The notes below the pieces were generated by a model. The model was not told where the DNA came from, ran no database searches, and worked only from the letters and a program-made list of their open reading frames with translations. Shown here one piece after another: positions 43,120 to 51,792 of a DNA stretch of 64,000 nt (its first letter is position 1; every line of letters begins with the position of its first letter). Made by a program: the position numbers and the translations under genes. The stretch covers positions 4,278,001 through 4,342,000 of the forward strand of contig NZ_CP061913.1 of the NCBI RefSeq assembly GCF_019904175.1, given 5' to 3'. This stretch comes from Dactylosporangium vinaceum (GTDB lineage: Bacteria; Actinomycetota; Actinomycetes; Mycobacteriales; Micromonosporaceae).

Positions 43120-44262
43120 CTAATACTCTGGTCGTGACCTGTCCGCTAGAGAGGCGGCCTCGGCGTCTGCGGCATTCGCTTCGTCCGTGTGGCCGAGTCG
43201 GCGGGCGTAGGTACTCAACGCCATGAGCGCGTCGAGCAGGCTCCGTTCGGCCCGGCGCACATCCTCCCGCGATCGCTCCAGCTTCTTCACGTGCCGCTCA
43301 AGCAGGTACTCCGTCGTGTAGCGATGGTCGTCATCCCAGTCCTCGTCCTGCACTTTGCGATGCTGGTCCCGGGCCAGCAGTGTGCGCTGCCGAAAATGCG
43401 TCACCGCGTGGGCGCCGGCGGTCAAGGCCGCATCGGGTCGGCCCAACGCGAACAGGCGCACACCGAGAGCGTGCCAGGTGTCCGCGGCGATGCGATGTTC
43501 GTGGCGCCGCAGCCGTGGTAGCAGCTGGATGATGACCGCGCGCGCCTCTTCGGCCCGGTCGCTGCGGACCAGCCTGTCGCTGAGGAGATTCACCGACCGG
43601 GCCAGCTCGGGCGTTACGCCCGAGCGTTTACGCCAATAGCCGAGGACCTCCGCCGTCACATCGGCCGCCTCGGCCACCCGGCCGGCCCGATCGAGCAGAT
43701 TCGCGTACGTCGTCAACGCGTGCGTGAGTGCGACGCCCTGCGCGGTCCCCGCCCGGATCTCGTCCACCGCTGCGGCCGCCGACTCAGCGGCGTCCTCGTG
43801 GCGGCCGAGCGCGGCCAGGATCACCGTCCGCCAGCCCCGCGCATCCCGGGCAGCCTGGCCGGTGCTCGACCGCAGCTGCTCGTCGGTGAGGTCGAGCGCC
43901 TCCTCGAGCGCCTCGGTCCTGACGAGGCGAACGCGAAGCTCGGCCATGGCGCGGCCGATCTCGTCGGCGTATGCGCCGGGCCGGGCCACATCCAAGGCCC
44001 GCAGCACGGCCAGTTCCTCGCGGTACGCGATTGCCGCGAGATCATCCCAGCCCAACTCCGTCAACAGCTCGGCGAGGCGACGCACTGCGGCCGTACTGCT
44101 CCACTCGGCTGGGGGCCGCCTGCGCAGCAGCTCCACCTGACTGAGCGCGTCTCTCGCCCACCGCAGTGTCTTGTCCTCCCGGACCAGACCCCGATAACGC
44201 GCCGGGTCCACGGGACGATCCAGCATCTTCCGGTGTACCACATCGGCATCCGCTCCGGTCAC
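43120..44262 (-). CDS. TPR-like helical protein of unknown function
   Basis: A 380-residue, all-helical, Ala/Arg-rich protein. Repeated helix pairs such as LAELLTELGWDDLAAIAYREEL, HALTTYANLLDRAGRVAEAADVTAEVL and ALGVRLFALGRPDAALTAG (cut here to short parts) show about six degenerate TPRs. The C-terminus is highly charged, with ERSREDVRRAERSLLDALM. It starts at GTG 44262. No catalytic or membrane domain is present. It looks like the regulatory part of a signalling protein without its effector. Confidence 0.65.
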   Translation of the reverse strand: MTGADADVVHRKMLDRPVDPARYRGLVREDKTLRWARDALSQVELLRRRPPAEWSSTAAVRRLAELLTELGWDDLAAIAYREELAVLRALDVARPGAYADEIGRAMAELRVRLVRTEALEEALDLTDEQLRSSTGQAARDARGWRTVILAALGRHEDAAESAAAAVDEIRAGTAQGVALTHALTTYANLLDRAGRVAEAADVTAEVLGYWRKRSGVTPELARSVNLLSDRLVRSDRAEEARAVIIQLLPRLRRHEHRIAADTWHALGVRLFALGRPDAALTAGAHAVTHFRQRTLLARDQHRKVQDEDWDDDHRYTTEYLLERHVKKLERSREDVRRAERSLLDALMALSTYARRLGHTDEANAADAEAASLADRSRPEY

Positions 44263-44636
44263 GGAGATCTTTGTAGCAGCTCACCGAAGGCCGGCCGGTA
44301 CCGTAGCCGGGCCGTCAGGGGCCTCGGCCGCGACGGTGGAGGTCGTCGGACATCGGACCCACCCCTTCGCCGGAAGCGCCTCGAGTGGCCGGATGGGTCA
44401 CCGGCCCCCGGTGCCATGGTTTAACGCTGCCCGCGCCGGGCAGAGCGCCAACTCGACCAATGAGATCGGCGGGCTCGCTGGCGGGTGCGGTCGCACTGGC
44501 GCGGACCGGGTGAGGAGACCATGGACGACCAATCGCTCGACGGACCGGGGAGGGCGGGTCGGGCTCGTAGGCTCGTCGCCCGTCTCGCCTTATTGGGGCT
44601 GAGTCGGCGAAGGCATGCGCGGATGCTGGAGGACCG
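44263..44636. other. Intergenic, no gene seen
   Basis: 374 bases between the divergent TPR and quinone-reductase genes. Several open frames exist on both strands but none shows coding bias or a recognisable product; this is presumably promoter DNA for both genes. Confidence 0.5.
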
Positions 44637-45590
44637 ATGAACACCATGCGAGCGGTACGCGCGCACCGCCGCGGAGGGCCCGAGCAGCTGGTGTACGAGG
44701 CGGCGCCGCGCCCTGAGCCGGCACCGGGTGAGGTGCTCGTGGCCGTGCACGCCGCCTCGATCACCGCCGGAGAACTCACCTGGGACGCCACCTGGACGGA
44801 CAGCCTCGACCCGGGGGGCCGCGATCGGACACCGATCATTCCCTCGCACGAGATGTCAGGAGTCGTCGCCGCGCTCGGGCCCGCAGTGACCGGGATTGGG
44901 GTTGGAGACGAGGTCTACGGGCTCCTCCCGTTCGTACGCGACGGAGCTGCCGCCGAGTACGTCACCGCCGCGGCGGACATCCTTGCCGCCAAGCCGGTGA
45001 ACCTGGACCACGGCGCGGCCGCGGCGGTTCCGCTTGCCGCGCTGACGGTCTGGCAGGCGCTGGTGGACCACGCCTCCCTCCGGGCCGGGCAGCACATTCT
45101 GATCCACGGTGCGGCGGGCGGCGTGGGCTCGTTCGCCGTGCAGATCGCCGCGGACCTGGGCGCGAGGGTGACCGCGACCGCCCGTGGACGTGATCGTGAC
45201 TTCGTGACCGGGCTCGGCGCCCACGAAGTCCTCGACTATGCGAGCGAACGCTTCGAGGACCGGGTCCATGGCGTCGACGTGGTGCTCGACCTGGTCGGCG
45301 GCGAGACACAGGCTCGTTCCTGGGGCGTGCTACGGCCGGGTGGTGTACTGGTGAGCGTCTCGGCCCCGCCGGAGGTCCCGCAGAACACCGCGCAAGGGGT
45401 CCGTGGAGTGTTCTTCATCGTCGAACCGAACCGGGCCGAGCTCGAGACCATCGCGCGGCTCATCGAGACCGACCGGCTCACCCCGATCGTCGACCGCATC
45501 GTCCCACTGACCGAAACACGCGCCGCGTACGAGGCGCTGCAGGCAGCGCACAAGCGCGGCAAGATCGTCATCCGCGTCGCGGAAGGGTGA
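44637..45590 (+). CDS. Zinc-independent quinone oxidoreductase (MDR superfamily)
   Basis: A 317-residue NADP-dependent oxidoreductase of the medium-chain dehydrogenase superfamily. The GroES-like half (1-125) includes PIIPSHEMSGVVAALG and GDEVYGLL; the Rossmann half has HGAAGGVGSFAVQIA as the nucleotide-binding loop and LDLVGGETQARSWGVLRPGG. The catalytic zinc ligands of alcohol dehydrogenases are not all present, so this is the QOR type that reduces quinones or enones. ATG at 44637, with MNTMRAVRAH. It converges with the 45600-46957 operon. Confidence 0.9.
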   Translation: MNTMRAVRAHRRGGPEQLVYEAAPRPEPAPGEVLVAVHAASITAGELTWDATWTDSLDPGGRDRTPIIPSHEMSGVVAALGPAVTGIGVGDEVYGLLPFVRDGAAAEYVTAAADILAAKPVNLDHGAAAAVPLAALTVWQALVDHASLRAGQHILIHGAAGGVGSFAVQIAADLGARVTATARGRDRDFVTGLGAHEVLDYASERFEDRVHGVDVVLDLVGGETQARSWGVLRPGGVLVSVSAPPEVPQNTAQGVRGVFFIVEPNRAELETIARLIETDRLTPIVDRIVPLTETRAAYEALQAAHKRGKIVIRVAEG

Positions 45591-45599
45591 GCACCCCGA

Positions 45600-46106
45600 T
45601 CAGACGCCGCAGCCACAACATCTGGGGGCGCCGTGCCGGGACCCTGTGGTGAGCTGCAGTACGGTGCGCCCCAGTGGTGAGTCGTCGTCCGCCGTCGTCC
45701 GCGCCGCGCGGACGGCCTCGACCGTCTGGATGGTCTGCCATGGCGCGCCGCCGTAGGCCACGTCGCTGCGCCACCGGAACGTGTCGGGCTGAATTGTGTG
45801 GAACACCCACCGCTCCAGGCGGTCCGCCTCGGCGCGCTCGAGGACGATCTCGTCGCGGACGGTCCGTGCGTACATGTGGATGACGACGGACGTCGCGGTG
45901 GAGTGGAAGGTGAAGCGCCACAGTCGCAACCGCTCGTCCCAGATGCGCACGCACAGCCCGATCTCCGGCCCGACCCGCCATTCGTCGAGGACCGCCCGGC
46001 CGTCAAGGGCGTCGACGAAGGTCCATGAGCCTTCGGCGACGCGGCCGGTGGTGAGATAGCTGACCCGGGTCCGCCAGTTGCCCAGGAGTGGGGCGAAGTC
46101 GTTCAC
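45600..46106 (-). CDS. Beta-barrel-like small protein coupled to the arginase-family gene
   Basis: A 168-residue protein: LLGNWRTRVSYLTTGRVAEGSWTFVDALDGRAVLDEWRV, read in short blocks, matches the pattern of a lipocalin/DUF1579-like barrel in which LGxW opens the first strand and GxWxF and G-R-A-V-x-D-E-W follow. It starts at a GTG that overlaps the arginase-family stop (GTGA), so the two are translated together. I do not recognise an activity. The last 15 residues, with three Cys, are outside the barrel pattern. Confidence 0.65.
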   Translation of the reverse strand: MNDFAPLLGNWRTRVSYLTTGRVAEGSWTFVDALDGRAVLDEWRVGPEIGLCVRIWDERLRLWRFTFHSTATSVVIHMYARTVRDEIVLERAEADRLERWVFHTIQPDTFRWRSDVAYGGAPWQTIQTVEAVRAARTTADDDSPLGRTVLQLTTGSRHGAPRCCGCGV

Positions 46107-46957
46107 GTCAGCCCTTCGACGAGGCAGTCGGCGATGGCCGGCAGGTGAGCTTGGCCGGGGTCGTAGATGGTGACATCCAGTCCCGCAATGCGTCCGGTGC
46201 GCCACAGCGCCGTCAGCAGGTCGGTCAGCTGTGCGAAGGTGAGGCCGGGTGAGCCGGGGCTGTCGACGGCCGGCAGTACGGTGCCGTCGAGGACGTCGAG
46301 GTCGAGGTGCAGCCACAGCCGGGGCGCGCCGGCCAGGTGCTTGAGCACGGTGCGCGCTGTCGCGTCGATACCCGATGCGAGCAGTTCCTCGATGCCGATC
46401 ACGCGCATGGGAGCCGGCCGGCCGGTGCGGTCGCCGACCTGCACGACCTCGTCGTCGGTGACGAGCGGTGTGCCGGTGTCGGGCCAGTGTGTCAGCAGGA
46501 GTTCCCCGCGGCCGGTGGCCAGGGCCAGGCCCATGCCGGCTGCAGTACCGAGTTCAGTGGGGTTCTGGTCGCCGGAGTGGGCGAAGTCGGTGTGACCGTC
46601 GACGTGGATGAGACCGACGTGGTGCTGGCGGCGGGCGCCGGCGAGGCAGCCGAGCAGTATCGAGCAGTCGCCGCCGAGCACGAGCGGCCGGTGGCCGGCG
46701 GTGAGCGCGCCGGCGACCGTATCGGCCAGGCGCAGCGCGTGCTCGCGGACGGTCAGGCCGTTTTGGATCCGGGTCCCGGAGGTGGGCTCGACGCTGTACG
46801 GCGGGTGGGGCAACCGGGTCACGTCGACCGCGCCGAGCCGCTCGGCCAGCCCGGCGTCGACCAGGGCGCCGGGCGCCTGCCAGGCCCCGGGCTCCGTGCC
46901 GCCCGGGCCCGGTCGCAGCCCGACGCTCCACGGCGCACAGATCACTTCGATCACCAT
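46103..46957 (-). CDS. Arginase/agmatinase-family ureohydrolase
   Basis: A 284-residue manganese enzyme of the arginase superfamily, which hydrolyses guanidino groups to release urea. Metal-binding blocks are GGDCS (95-99), DGHTD (120-124) and HLDLDVLD near residue 218. The first block has Cys98 where arginases have the metal ligand His (GGDHS), and the second has DGH rather than DAH. These variants occur in uncharacterised actinobacterial members of the family, so the substrate (arginine, agmatine, formiminoglutamate or another) is open. It heads an operon with the gene at 45600. Confidence 0.85.
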   Translation of the reverse strand: MVIEVICAPWSVGLRPGPGGTEPGAWQAPGALVDAGLAERLGAVDVTRLPHPPYSVEPTSGTRIQNGLTVREHALRLADTVAGALTAGHRPLVLGGDCSILLGCLAGARRQHHVGLIHVDGHTDFAHSGDQNPTELGTAAGMGLALATGRGELLLTHWPDTGTPLVTDDEVVQVGDRTGRPAPMRVIGIEELLASGIDATARTVLKHLAGAPRLWLHLDLDVLDGTVLPAVDSPGSPGLTFAQLTDLLTALWRTGRIAGLDVTIYDPGQAHLPAIADCLVEGLT

Positions 46958-46970
46958 GGCCCTCCTCGGT

Positions 46971-46999
46971 TACACCGGAGAAAAGTGTTTCACCGGTGT
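46971..46999. promoter_or_regulatory. Repeat in the arginase/ABATE-regulator intergenic region
   Basis: CACCGG occurs twice in the same orientation 18 bases apart (46973, 46991), the second within the palindrome CACCGGTG. Between them lies GAAAAGTGTT, which recurs at 47807-47816 upstream of the GH27 gene. Candidate regulator site between divergent genes; unproven. Confidence 0.4.
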
Positions 47000-47032
47000 C
47001 GCAGAGCGCGCAACCCGGTAGGCTCGGCCACC

Positions 47033-47704
47033 ATGCACGAGTTCCGGCGCCGGGATTTCGTCGGTGGGCGCCCTGTGATCGACTTCGTCAACACCGTCAC
47101 GGCCCGCAACGGCGAGCCGGTCGACTGGCTGGAGAGCTACGCGGCGCTGCAGCACTGGGCCGCGATGAGCGCCTTGGACCTGCGGGCAGCACCGGCGAGC
47201 GGCCCGGAGGCGGTGGCCGAGCTGCATCGGTGCACGGCGCTGCGTGAGGCGGTCCACGCCGTTCTGACCGCGGTGATCGACGCGGTGCCGGTGCCGTCCG
47301 ATGCCGCCGCGACCGTGGAGTTCAACTGGCGGGAGGCGGCGGAACACGCCCGGCTCGATGTGGCGACCTACCCGTTCGTCATGCGATTCGACCGATCCGC
47401 CGGGCCCGACCATGATCTGACCCGGCTGCGCCGCCGGCTCGCCGTGGACGCCGTGGACCTGCTGACCCACCTGCCGCGCCAGCGGCTGCGCCGATGCCCG
47501 GGACCGCGATGCGGCTGGCTGTTCCTCGACTCCTCGAAGGCCGGCCGCCGACGGTGGTGCGACATGACCACTTGCGGTACGCACGACAAGAACCGACGCC
47601 GCCAGCGCACGCTTCGAAGCGACGCCGATGAATACGCACGGCCTCGGCGGGTCCCAGCCGACGGCCACGGCGCCACGCGACCGCGCGGGACGAAGCCGAC
47701 GTGA
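47033..47704 (+). CDS. ABATE-domain CGNR zinc-finger regulator
   Basis: A 223-residue putative transcriptional regulator. The N-terminal ABATE domain (about 10-150) has GGRPVIDFVNTV and a central helix set; the C-terminal zinc finger is RRCPGPRCGWLFLDSSKAGRRRWCDMTTCG, read in blocks: CPGPRCGW, LFLDSS, RRRWCDM and CG. The family's CGNR signature is altered to CGTH. Proteins of this kind are thought to bind DNA and stress-related ligands. It is divergent from the arginase operon, a common arrangement for a regulator and its target. ATG at 47033. Confidence 0.87.
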   Translation: MHEFRRRDFVGGRPVIDFVNTVTARNGEPVDWLESYAALQHWAAMSALDLRAAPASGPEAVAELHRCTALREAVHAVLTAVIDAVPVPSDAAATVEFNWREAAEHARLDVATYPFVMRFDRSAGPDHDLTRLRRRLAVDAVDLLTHLPRQRLRRCPGPRCGWLFLDSSKAGRRRWCDMTTCGTHDKNRRRQRTLRSDADEYARPRRVPADGHGATRPRGTKPT

Positions 47705-47771
47705 AGGTGCTCGGCTGAACACGGACGGAAAGGCGGCCAGGGCTGCCCTGAGAAACTGTTTGCCGTCAATG

Positions 47772-47785
47772 GGTGAGCGATAACA
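47772..47785. promoter_or_regulatory. LacI-family-type operator upstream of GH27
   Basis: GGTGAGCGATAACA shares the 13-mer GTGAGCGATAACA with the GH62 promoter at 20399-20411, and the flank continues as A-TCG in place of T-TCG. It is 203 bases before the GTG start, close to the GH62 distance (178). It is also strikingly like the E. coli lac operator core, differing by one deleted base. Confidence 0.6.
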
Positions 47786-47850
47786 ATCGAATTTCCTGAG
47801 TGCGGCGAAAAGTGTTATGGAAATGGCCTCCAGCGGGTCAGGACGAGCGC

Positions 47851-47863
47851 GTTCGAAAGTTTC
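47851..47863. promoter_or_regulatory. CGAAA-type motif upstream of GH27
   Basis: GTTCGAAAGTTTC contains GAAAGTTTC as a palindrome. It is related to the two GTTTCGAAA sites before the deacetylase gene at 20050-20088. Position is 125 bases before the GH27 start. Tentative. Confidence 0.35.
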
Positions 47864-47987
47864 ACCGAACTCGTGATGCCCGGCAGTGGAATTCGGGGCG
47901 GAGCTTGAATTCGGTATCACGGTTCTGGCACCGTCGGCGCCGAGTGTGAGCGGTCACAAATGAGCGCTCGGGCATGAGGAGGACACG

Positions 47988-49655
47988 GTGGTCGGACGAC
48001 GCTCGCGATTGAGGCGACTCGCCACGGCGCTGGCGGCAGGAGCATTGCTGCTGTCGGGAGCCGCCGCGCTGCGAGCCCCGGCCGCCCAGGCCCTGGAGAA
48101 CGGGGTCGCCCGAACCCCGCCGATGGGCTGGAACTCCTGGAACACGTTCGGTTGCAACATCAATGAGACGCTCATCCGGGGGATGGCCGACGCCATCGTG
48201 AACTCGGGGCTGCGGGATCTGGGCTACCAGTACGTCGTCGTCGACGACTGCTGGTTCAACCCGAACCGGGACTCGTCGGGGAATCTGCAGGGTGACCCGT
48301 CGCGGTTCCCGAGTGGTATGAAGGCGCTGGGTGACTACCTGCACGGCAAGGGTCTGAAGTTCGGTATCTACGAGGCGCCGCTGGACAAGACGTGCGGGCA
48401 GTATTTCGGCAGCTATCCGGGCGCGACCGGTAGTGGTGGTCATGAGACGCAGGACGCGCGGCAGTTCGCGGCGTGGGGTGTGGACTACCTGAAGTACGAC
48501 TGGTGCTCGCCGACGGGCTCGATCAACGATCAGGTCACCGTGTTCTCGCGGATGCGTGACGCGCTGGCCGCGACGGGCCGGCCGATCGTGTACAGCATCA
48601 ACCCGAACAGCGTCCATGCGAAGACCGGCCCGCAGCGTAACTGGGGCGATGTGGCCAATCTGTGGCGGACGACCGAGGACATCCAGAACATGTGGAACGG
48701 TGGTCAGGCCAACAACTATCCGATGGGTGTGCAGAACATCGTCGACGTCACGGTGCCGCTGGCCGGGTACGCCGGGCCGGGGCACTTCAACGACCCGGAC
48801 ATGCTTGAGGTCGGCCGGGGCGGCGGTATGAACGACACCGAGATGCGCAGCCACTTCGCGTTGTGGGCGATGCTCGCCGCGCCGCTGCTGGCCGGCAACG
48901 ACATCCGTTCGATGAACGCCGCGACCACGACGATCCTGGGCAACCGCAACCTCATCGCGATCGACCAGGACTCGCTCGGGCTGCAGGCGACCCAGGTCTC
49001 CAACGACGGCACCCGCCGGGTGCTGGCCAAACGCCTCGCCAACGGCGACGTCGCGGTGGCCCTGTTCAACCAGGGCGGCTCCACCACCACCGTCTCGACC
49101 ACCGCCGCCGCGATCGGCAAGGCGGGCAGCTCCTTCACGCTCCTCGACGCCTGGACCGGCGCAGTGAACACCACCTCGGGTGCCATCTCGGCAAGCGTGC
49201 CCGCCCACGGCACGGTCGTGTACCGGGTCAGCGGCACCGGGTCCTCGTCGCCCGCCGCGCCATCGAGCACCCCGCCGTCCAGCCCGCCGGTCTCGTCCAG
49301 CCCGCCGCCCTCGTCGCCGCCGGCGTCCCAGGGCGTGGGGGCCTGCCGCGTGACCGACAGCATCAGCGCCTGGAACACCGGGCTGACGAGCTCCATCACG
49401 ATCACCAACACCGGCCCGGCCGCCGTCGACCACTGGTCGCTGGTCTTCACACTCCCCAGTGGGCAGACGATCACCGGCGGCTGGAACGCCACGTTCGCAC
49501 CGTCGGCCGGCCGCGTCACCGCCACCGACGCCGGCTACAACGCCGTCCTCGCGCCCGGCGCCTCCACCACCATCGGTTTCCAGGCCACCCACACCGGCAA
49601 CACCACGGGGCCGGCCGCGTTCACCCTCAACGGCTCCGCCTGTACCACGGCATAA
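47988..49655 (+). CDS. Secreted GH27 alpha-galactosidase with C-terminal CBM2
   Basis: An extracellular enzyme that removes alpha-linked galactose (or beta-L-arabinopyranose, as some actinomycete GH27 do). Signal peptide 1-36 (ends APAAQA); catalytic TIM barrel from 43: TPPMGWNSWNTFGCNI, YVVVDDCWF, LKYDWCS with the nucleophile Asp171, WRTTEDI with the acid/base Asp231, and HFNDPDMLEVG; a beta-sandwich to about 420; a Pro/Ser linker (422-452); and a CBM2 (455-555). GTG start at 47988 after GAGGAGG. The next CAZyme gene, at 49674, is 18 bases away and likely in the same transcript. Confidence 0.94.
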   Translation: MVGRRSRLRRLATALAAGALLLSGAAALRAPAAQALENGVARTPPMGWNSWNTFGCNINETLIRGMADAIVNSGLRDLGYQYVVVDDCWFNPNRDSSGNLQGDPSRFPSGMKALGDYLHGKGLKFGIYEAPLDKTCGQYFGSYPGATGSGGHETQDARQFAAWGVDYLKYDWCSPTGSINDQVTVFSRMRDALAATGRPIVYSINPNSVHAKTGPQRNWGDVANLWRTTEDIQNMWNGGQANNYPMGVQNIVDVTVPLAGYAGPGHFNDPDMLEVGRGGGMNDTEMRSHFALWAMLAAPLLAGNDIRSMNAATTTILGNRNLIAIDQDSLGLQATQVSNDGTRRVLAKRLANGDVAVALFNQGGSTTTVSTTAAAIGKAGSSFTLLDAWTGAVNTTSGAISASVPAHGTVVYRVSGTGSSSPAAPSSTPPSSPPVSSSPPPSSPPASQGVGACRVTDSISAWNTGLTSSITITNTGPAAVDHWSLVFTLPSGQTITGGWNATFAPSAGRVTATDAGYNAVLAPGASTTIGFQATHTGNTTGPAAFTLNGSACTTA

Positions 49656-49673
49656 GCCCCGAAAGGACACTCG

Positions 49674-51701
49674 ATGTCGCCAGCCTTGACCCGACGGCGC
49701 CGCCGGCCGCTCGTCGCCCTCTCCGCCGTACTCGCCCTGGCCGGTGCCGGCCTGGTCGGTACGCACATCGCCGCCGCGGCAAGCGCCGGCTGCTCGGTGC
49801 AGTACGCCGTGTCGTCACAGTGGCAGAGCGGGTTCGGCGCCAACGTGACGATCACGAACCTGGGTGACCCGGTCACCGCCTGGACCCTGACCTGGTCATA
49901 CGGGGCCGGGCAGCAGGTGACGCAGGCATGGAACGCCACCGTGACCCAGAGCGGCGCCCAGGTCACCGCGGCGAACGCGGCCTACAACGGGTCGGTGGCC
50001 ACCAACGGCACCGTGTCGTTCGGCTTCAACGGCTCCTCGGGCGCCAGCAACCCGGACCCGACCGCGTTCACGCTCAACGGGGTCGCCTGCACGGGCGCGC
50101 CGACGTCGCCCAGCGTGTCGGCGTCGTCAAGCCCGTCCGCGTCAAGCAGCCCGTCCGCTTCGTCCAGCCCGTCGGCGTCGTCCAGCCCGACCCCGCCGAA
50201 CGGCCCGTCGACATTCACGAACCCCGTCGTCTGGCAGGACTTCGCCGACGGCGACATCATCCGCGTCGGGGACGTGTACTACTACTCCGCCTCGACCATG
50301 CACTACTCGCCGGGCGCACCCATCCTGCGCTCGTACGACCTGGTGAACTGGGAGTACGCGGGGCACTCGGTGCCGCGCCTGGACTTCGACTCATCGGCCT
50401 ACGACCTCAGCGGCGGCCGCGCGTACGTCAAGGGCATCTGGGCCTCGGCATTCAACTACCGGCCGAGCAACAGCACGTACTACTGGCTGGGCTGCACCGA
50501 GTTCAACCGGACCTACGTCTACACCTCCGCCGCGGTCGACAGCGGCTGGACCAAGAAGGCCCGGATCAACAAGTGCTACTACGACGCCGGGCTGCTCTTC
50601 GACAACGACACGCCCTACGTCGTCTCCGGCAACACGACGATCAGCGTGGCCCAGCTGTCGCCGGACCTCACCTCGGAGGTGCGGTCGCAGACGGTGTACC
50701 AGACCCCGTCGAGCATCGGCACACTCGAAGGCTCCCGCATGTACAAGCGAGGCAACTACTACTACATCTGGTCCACCAGGCCCGCCAACGGCCAGTACGT
50801 GCTGCGCTCGACCAGCCCTTGGGGGCCCTACGAGCAGCGGCAGGTCCTGCTCAACCTGCCCGGCCCCATCTCCGGCGGCGGCGTGCCGCACCAGGGCGGC
50901 CTCGTGCAGACGCAGAACGGCGACTGGTACTACATGGCCTTCACCGACGCCTACCCGGGCGGTCGGATGCCGACGATGGCACCGATCAGCTGGAGCGGCG
51001 ACGGGTGGCCGGTGCTGCAGACCGTGAACGGCCGCTGGGGGACCAGCTACCCCCGGCCCAACCTGCCGTGGCACCCGCTCGCCTCGATGATCGGCACGGA
51101 CTCCTTCACATCCGGCGCGCTCGGGCCGCAGTACGAGTGGAACCACAACCCCGACACCACGAAGTTCAGCGTCGGCAACGGCCTGCGGCTCAGTACCGCC
51201 ACGGTGACCAACGACCTGTACAACGCCCGCAACACGCTGACCCGCCGCATCCAGGGACCGACCTCGACGGCGACCATCCAGCTCGACTACTCCACGATGG
51301 CCAACGGCGACCGGGCCGGCCTCGCCATGCTGCGCGACCAGTCCGCCTGGATCGGCATCCGCAAGGACAACGGCACCACCCGGGTCTCCATGACCAACGG
51401 CCTGACGATGTCCACCAGCGGCTGGACCACCACCGGCACCGGCACCGAGCAGGCCGGTGCCACCGTCTCCGGCGGCCGGATTTGGCTGCGCGTGGCCGCG
51501 AACATCCAGCCGGGCTCCGGGCGGACCGCCACGTTCTCCTACAGCACCAACGGCACCTCGTTCACGACGCTGGGCCCCGCCTTCACACTCAATAGTGACT
51601 GGCAGTTCTTCATGGGGTACCGCTTCGGCGTCTTCAACTACGCCACCACCGCCCTCGGTGGCTCGGTGACCGTCAACCAGTTCGGGGTGAGCACCCCGTG
51701 A
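49674..51701 (+). CDS. Secreted GH43 enzyme (arabinofuranosidase/xylosidase type) with N-terminal CBM2
   Basis: An extracellular five-bladed beta-propeller glycosidase. Signal peptide 1-38; CBM2 module 40-139 (Cys40 to Cys139); linker 140-178 made of repeated SSSPSA units; GH43 domain about 180-465, with the base region FTNPVVWQDFADGDIIRVGD (Asp192/Asp194), KCYYDAGLLFDND as the modulator Asp and GTLEGSRMYK as the acid Glu. A concanavalin-like C-terminal domain (480-675), typical of the beta-xylosidase-type GH43, completes it. Substrate (arabinan, arabinoxylan or xylan) is open. Eighteen bases after GH27 and followed by a hairpin. Confidence 0.93.
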   Translation: MSPALTRRRRRPLVALSAVLALAGAGLVGTHIAAAASAGCSVQYAVSSQWQSGFGANVTITNLGDPVTAWTLTWSYGAGQQVTQAWNATVTQSGAQVTAANAAYNGSVATNGTVSFGFNGSSGASNPDPTAFTLNGVACTGAPTSPSVSASSSPSASSSPSASSSPSASSSPTPPNGPSTFTNPVVWQDFADGDIIRVGDVYYYSASTMHYSPGAPILRSYDLVNWEYAGHSVPRLDFDSSAYDLSGGRAYVKGIWASAFNYRPSNSTYYWLGCTEFNRTYVYTSAAVDSGWTKKARINKCYYDAGLLFDNDTPYVVSGNTTISVAQLSPDLTSEVRSQTVYQTPSSIGTLEGSRMYKRGNYYYIWSTRPANGQYVLRSTSPWGPYEQRQVLLNLPGPISGGGVPHQGGLVQTQNGDWYYMAFTDAYPGGRMPTMAPISWSGDGWPVLQTVNGRWGTSYPRPNLPWHPLASMIGTDSFTSGALGPQYEWNHNPDTTKFSVGNGLRLSTATVTNDLYNARNTLTRRIQGPTSTATIQLDYSTMANGDRAGLAMLRDQSAWIGIRKDNGTTRVSMTNGLTMSTSGWTTTGTGTEQAGATVSGGRIWLRVAANIQPGSGRTATFSYSTNGTSFTTLGPAFTLNSDWQFFMGYRFGVFNYATTALGGSVTVNQFGVSTP

Positions 51702-51704
51702 GCC

Positions 51705-51742
51705 GGGCGGGACTGCCGGCGCCGCCGTCGGCAGTCCCGCCC
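51705..51742. terminator. Strong terminator hairpin after GH43
   Basis: A perfect 14-bp stem (GGGCGGGACTGCCG / CGGCAGTCCCGCCC) with a 10-base loop, 3 bases after the GH43 stop and before the convergent kinase stop at 51793. Confidence 0.8.
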
Positions 51743-51792
51743 CCGGCACCGCGGCGCGTCCCCATCGGCACCGCTGTCCCGATCACGCACTT

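Noticed and set aside
47772..47785. Vector-derived lac operator
   Set aside because: The site differs from the E. coli operator by a missing G, has a second copy 27 kb away and sits in native high-GC context.
50120..50205. Tandem repeat as a CRISPR or VNTR element
   Set aside because: It encodes the SSSPSA linker of the GH43 protein in frame; such linkers are normally repetitive.
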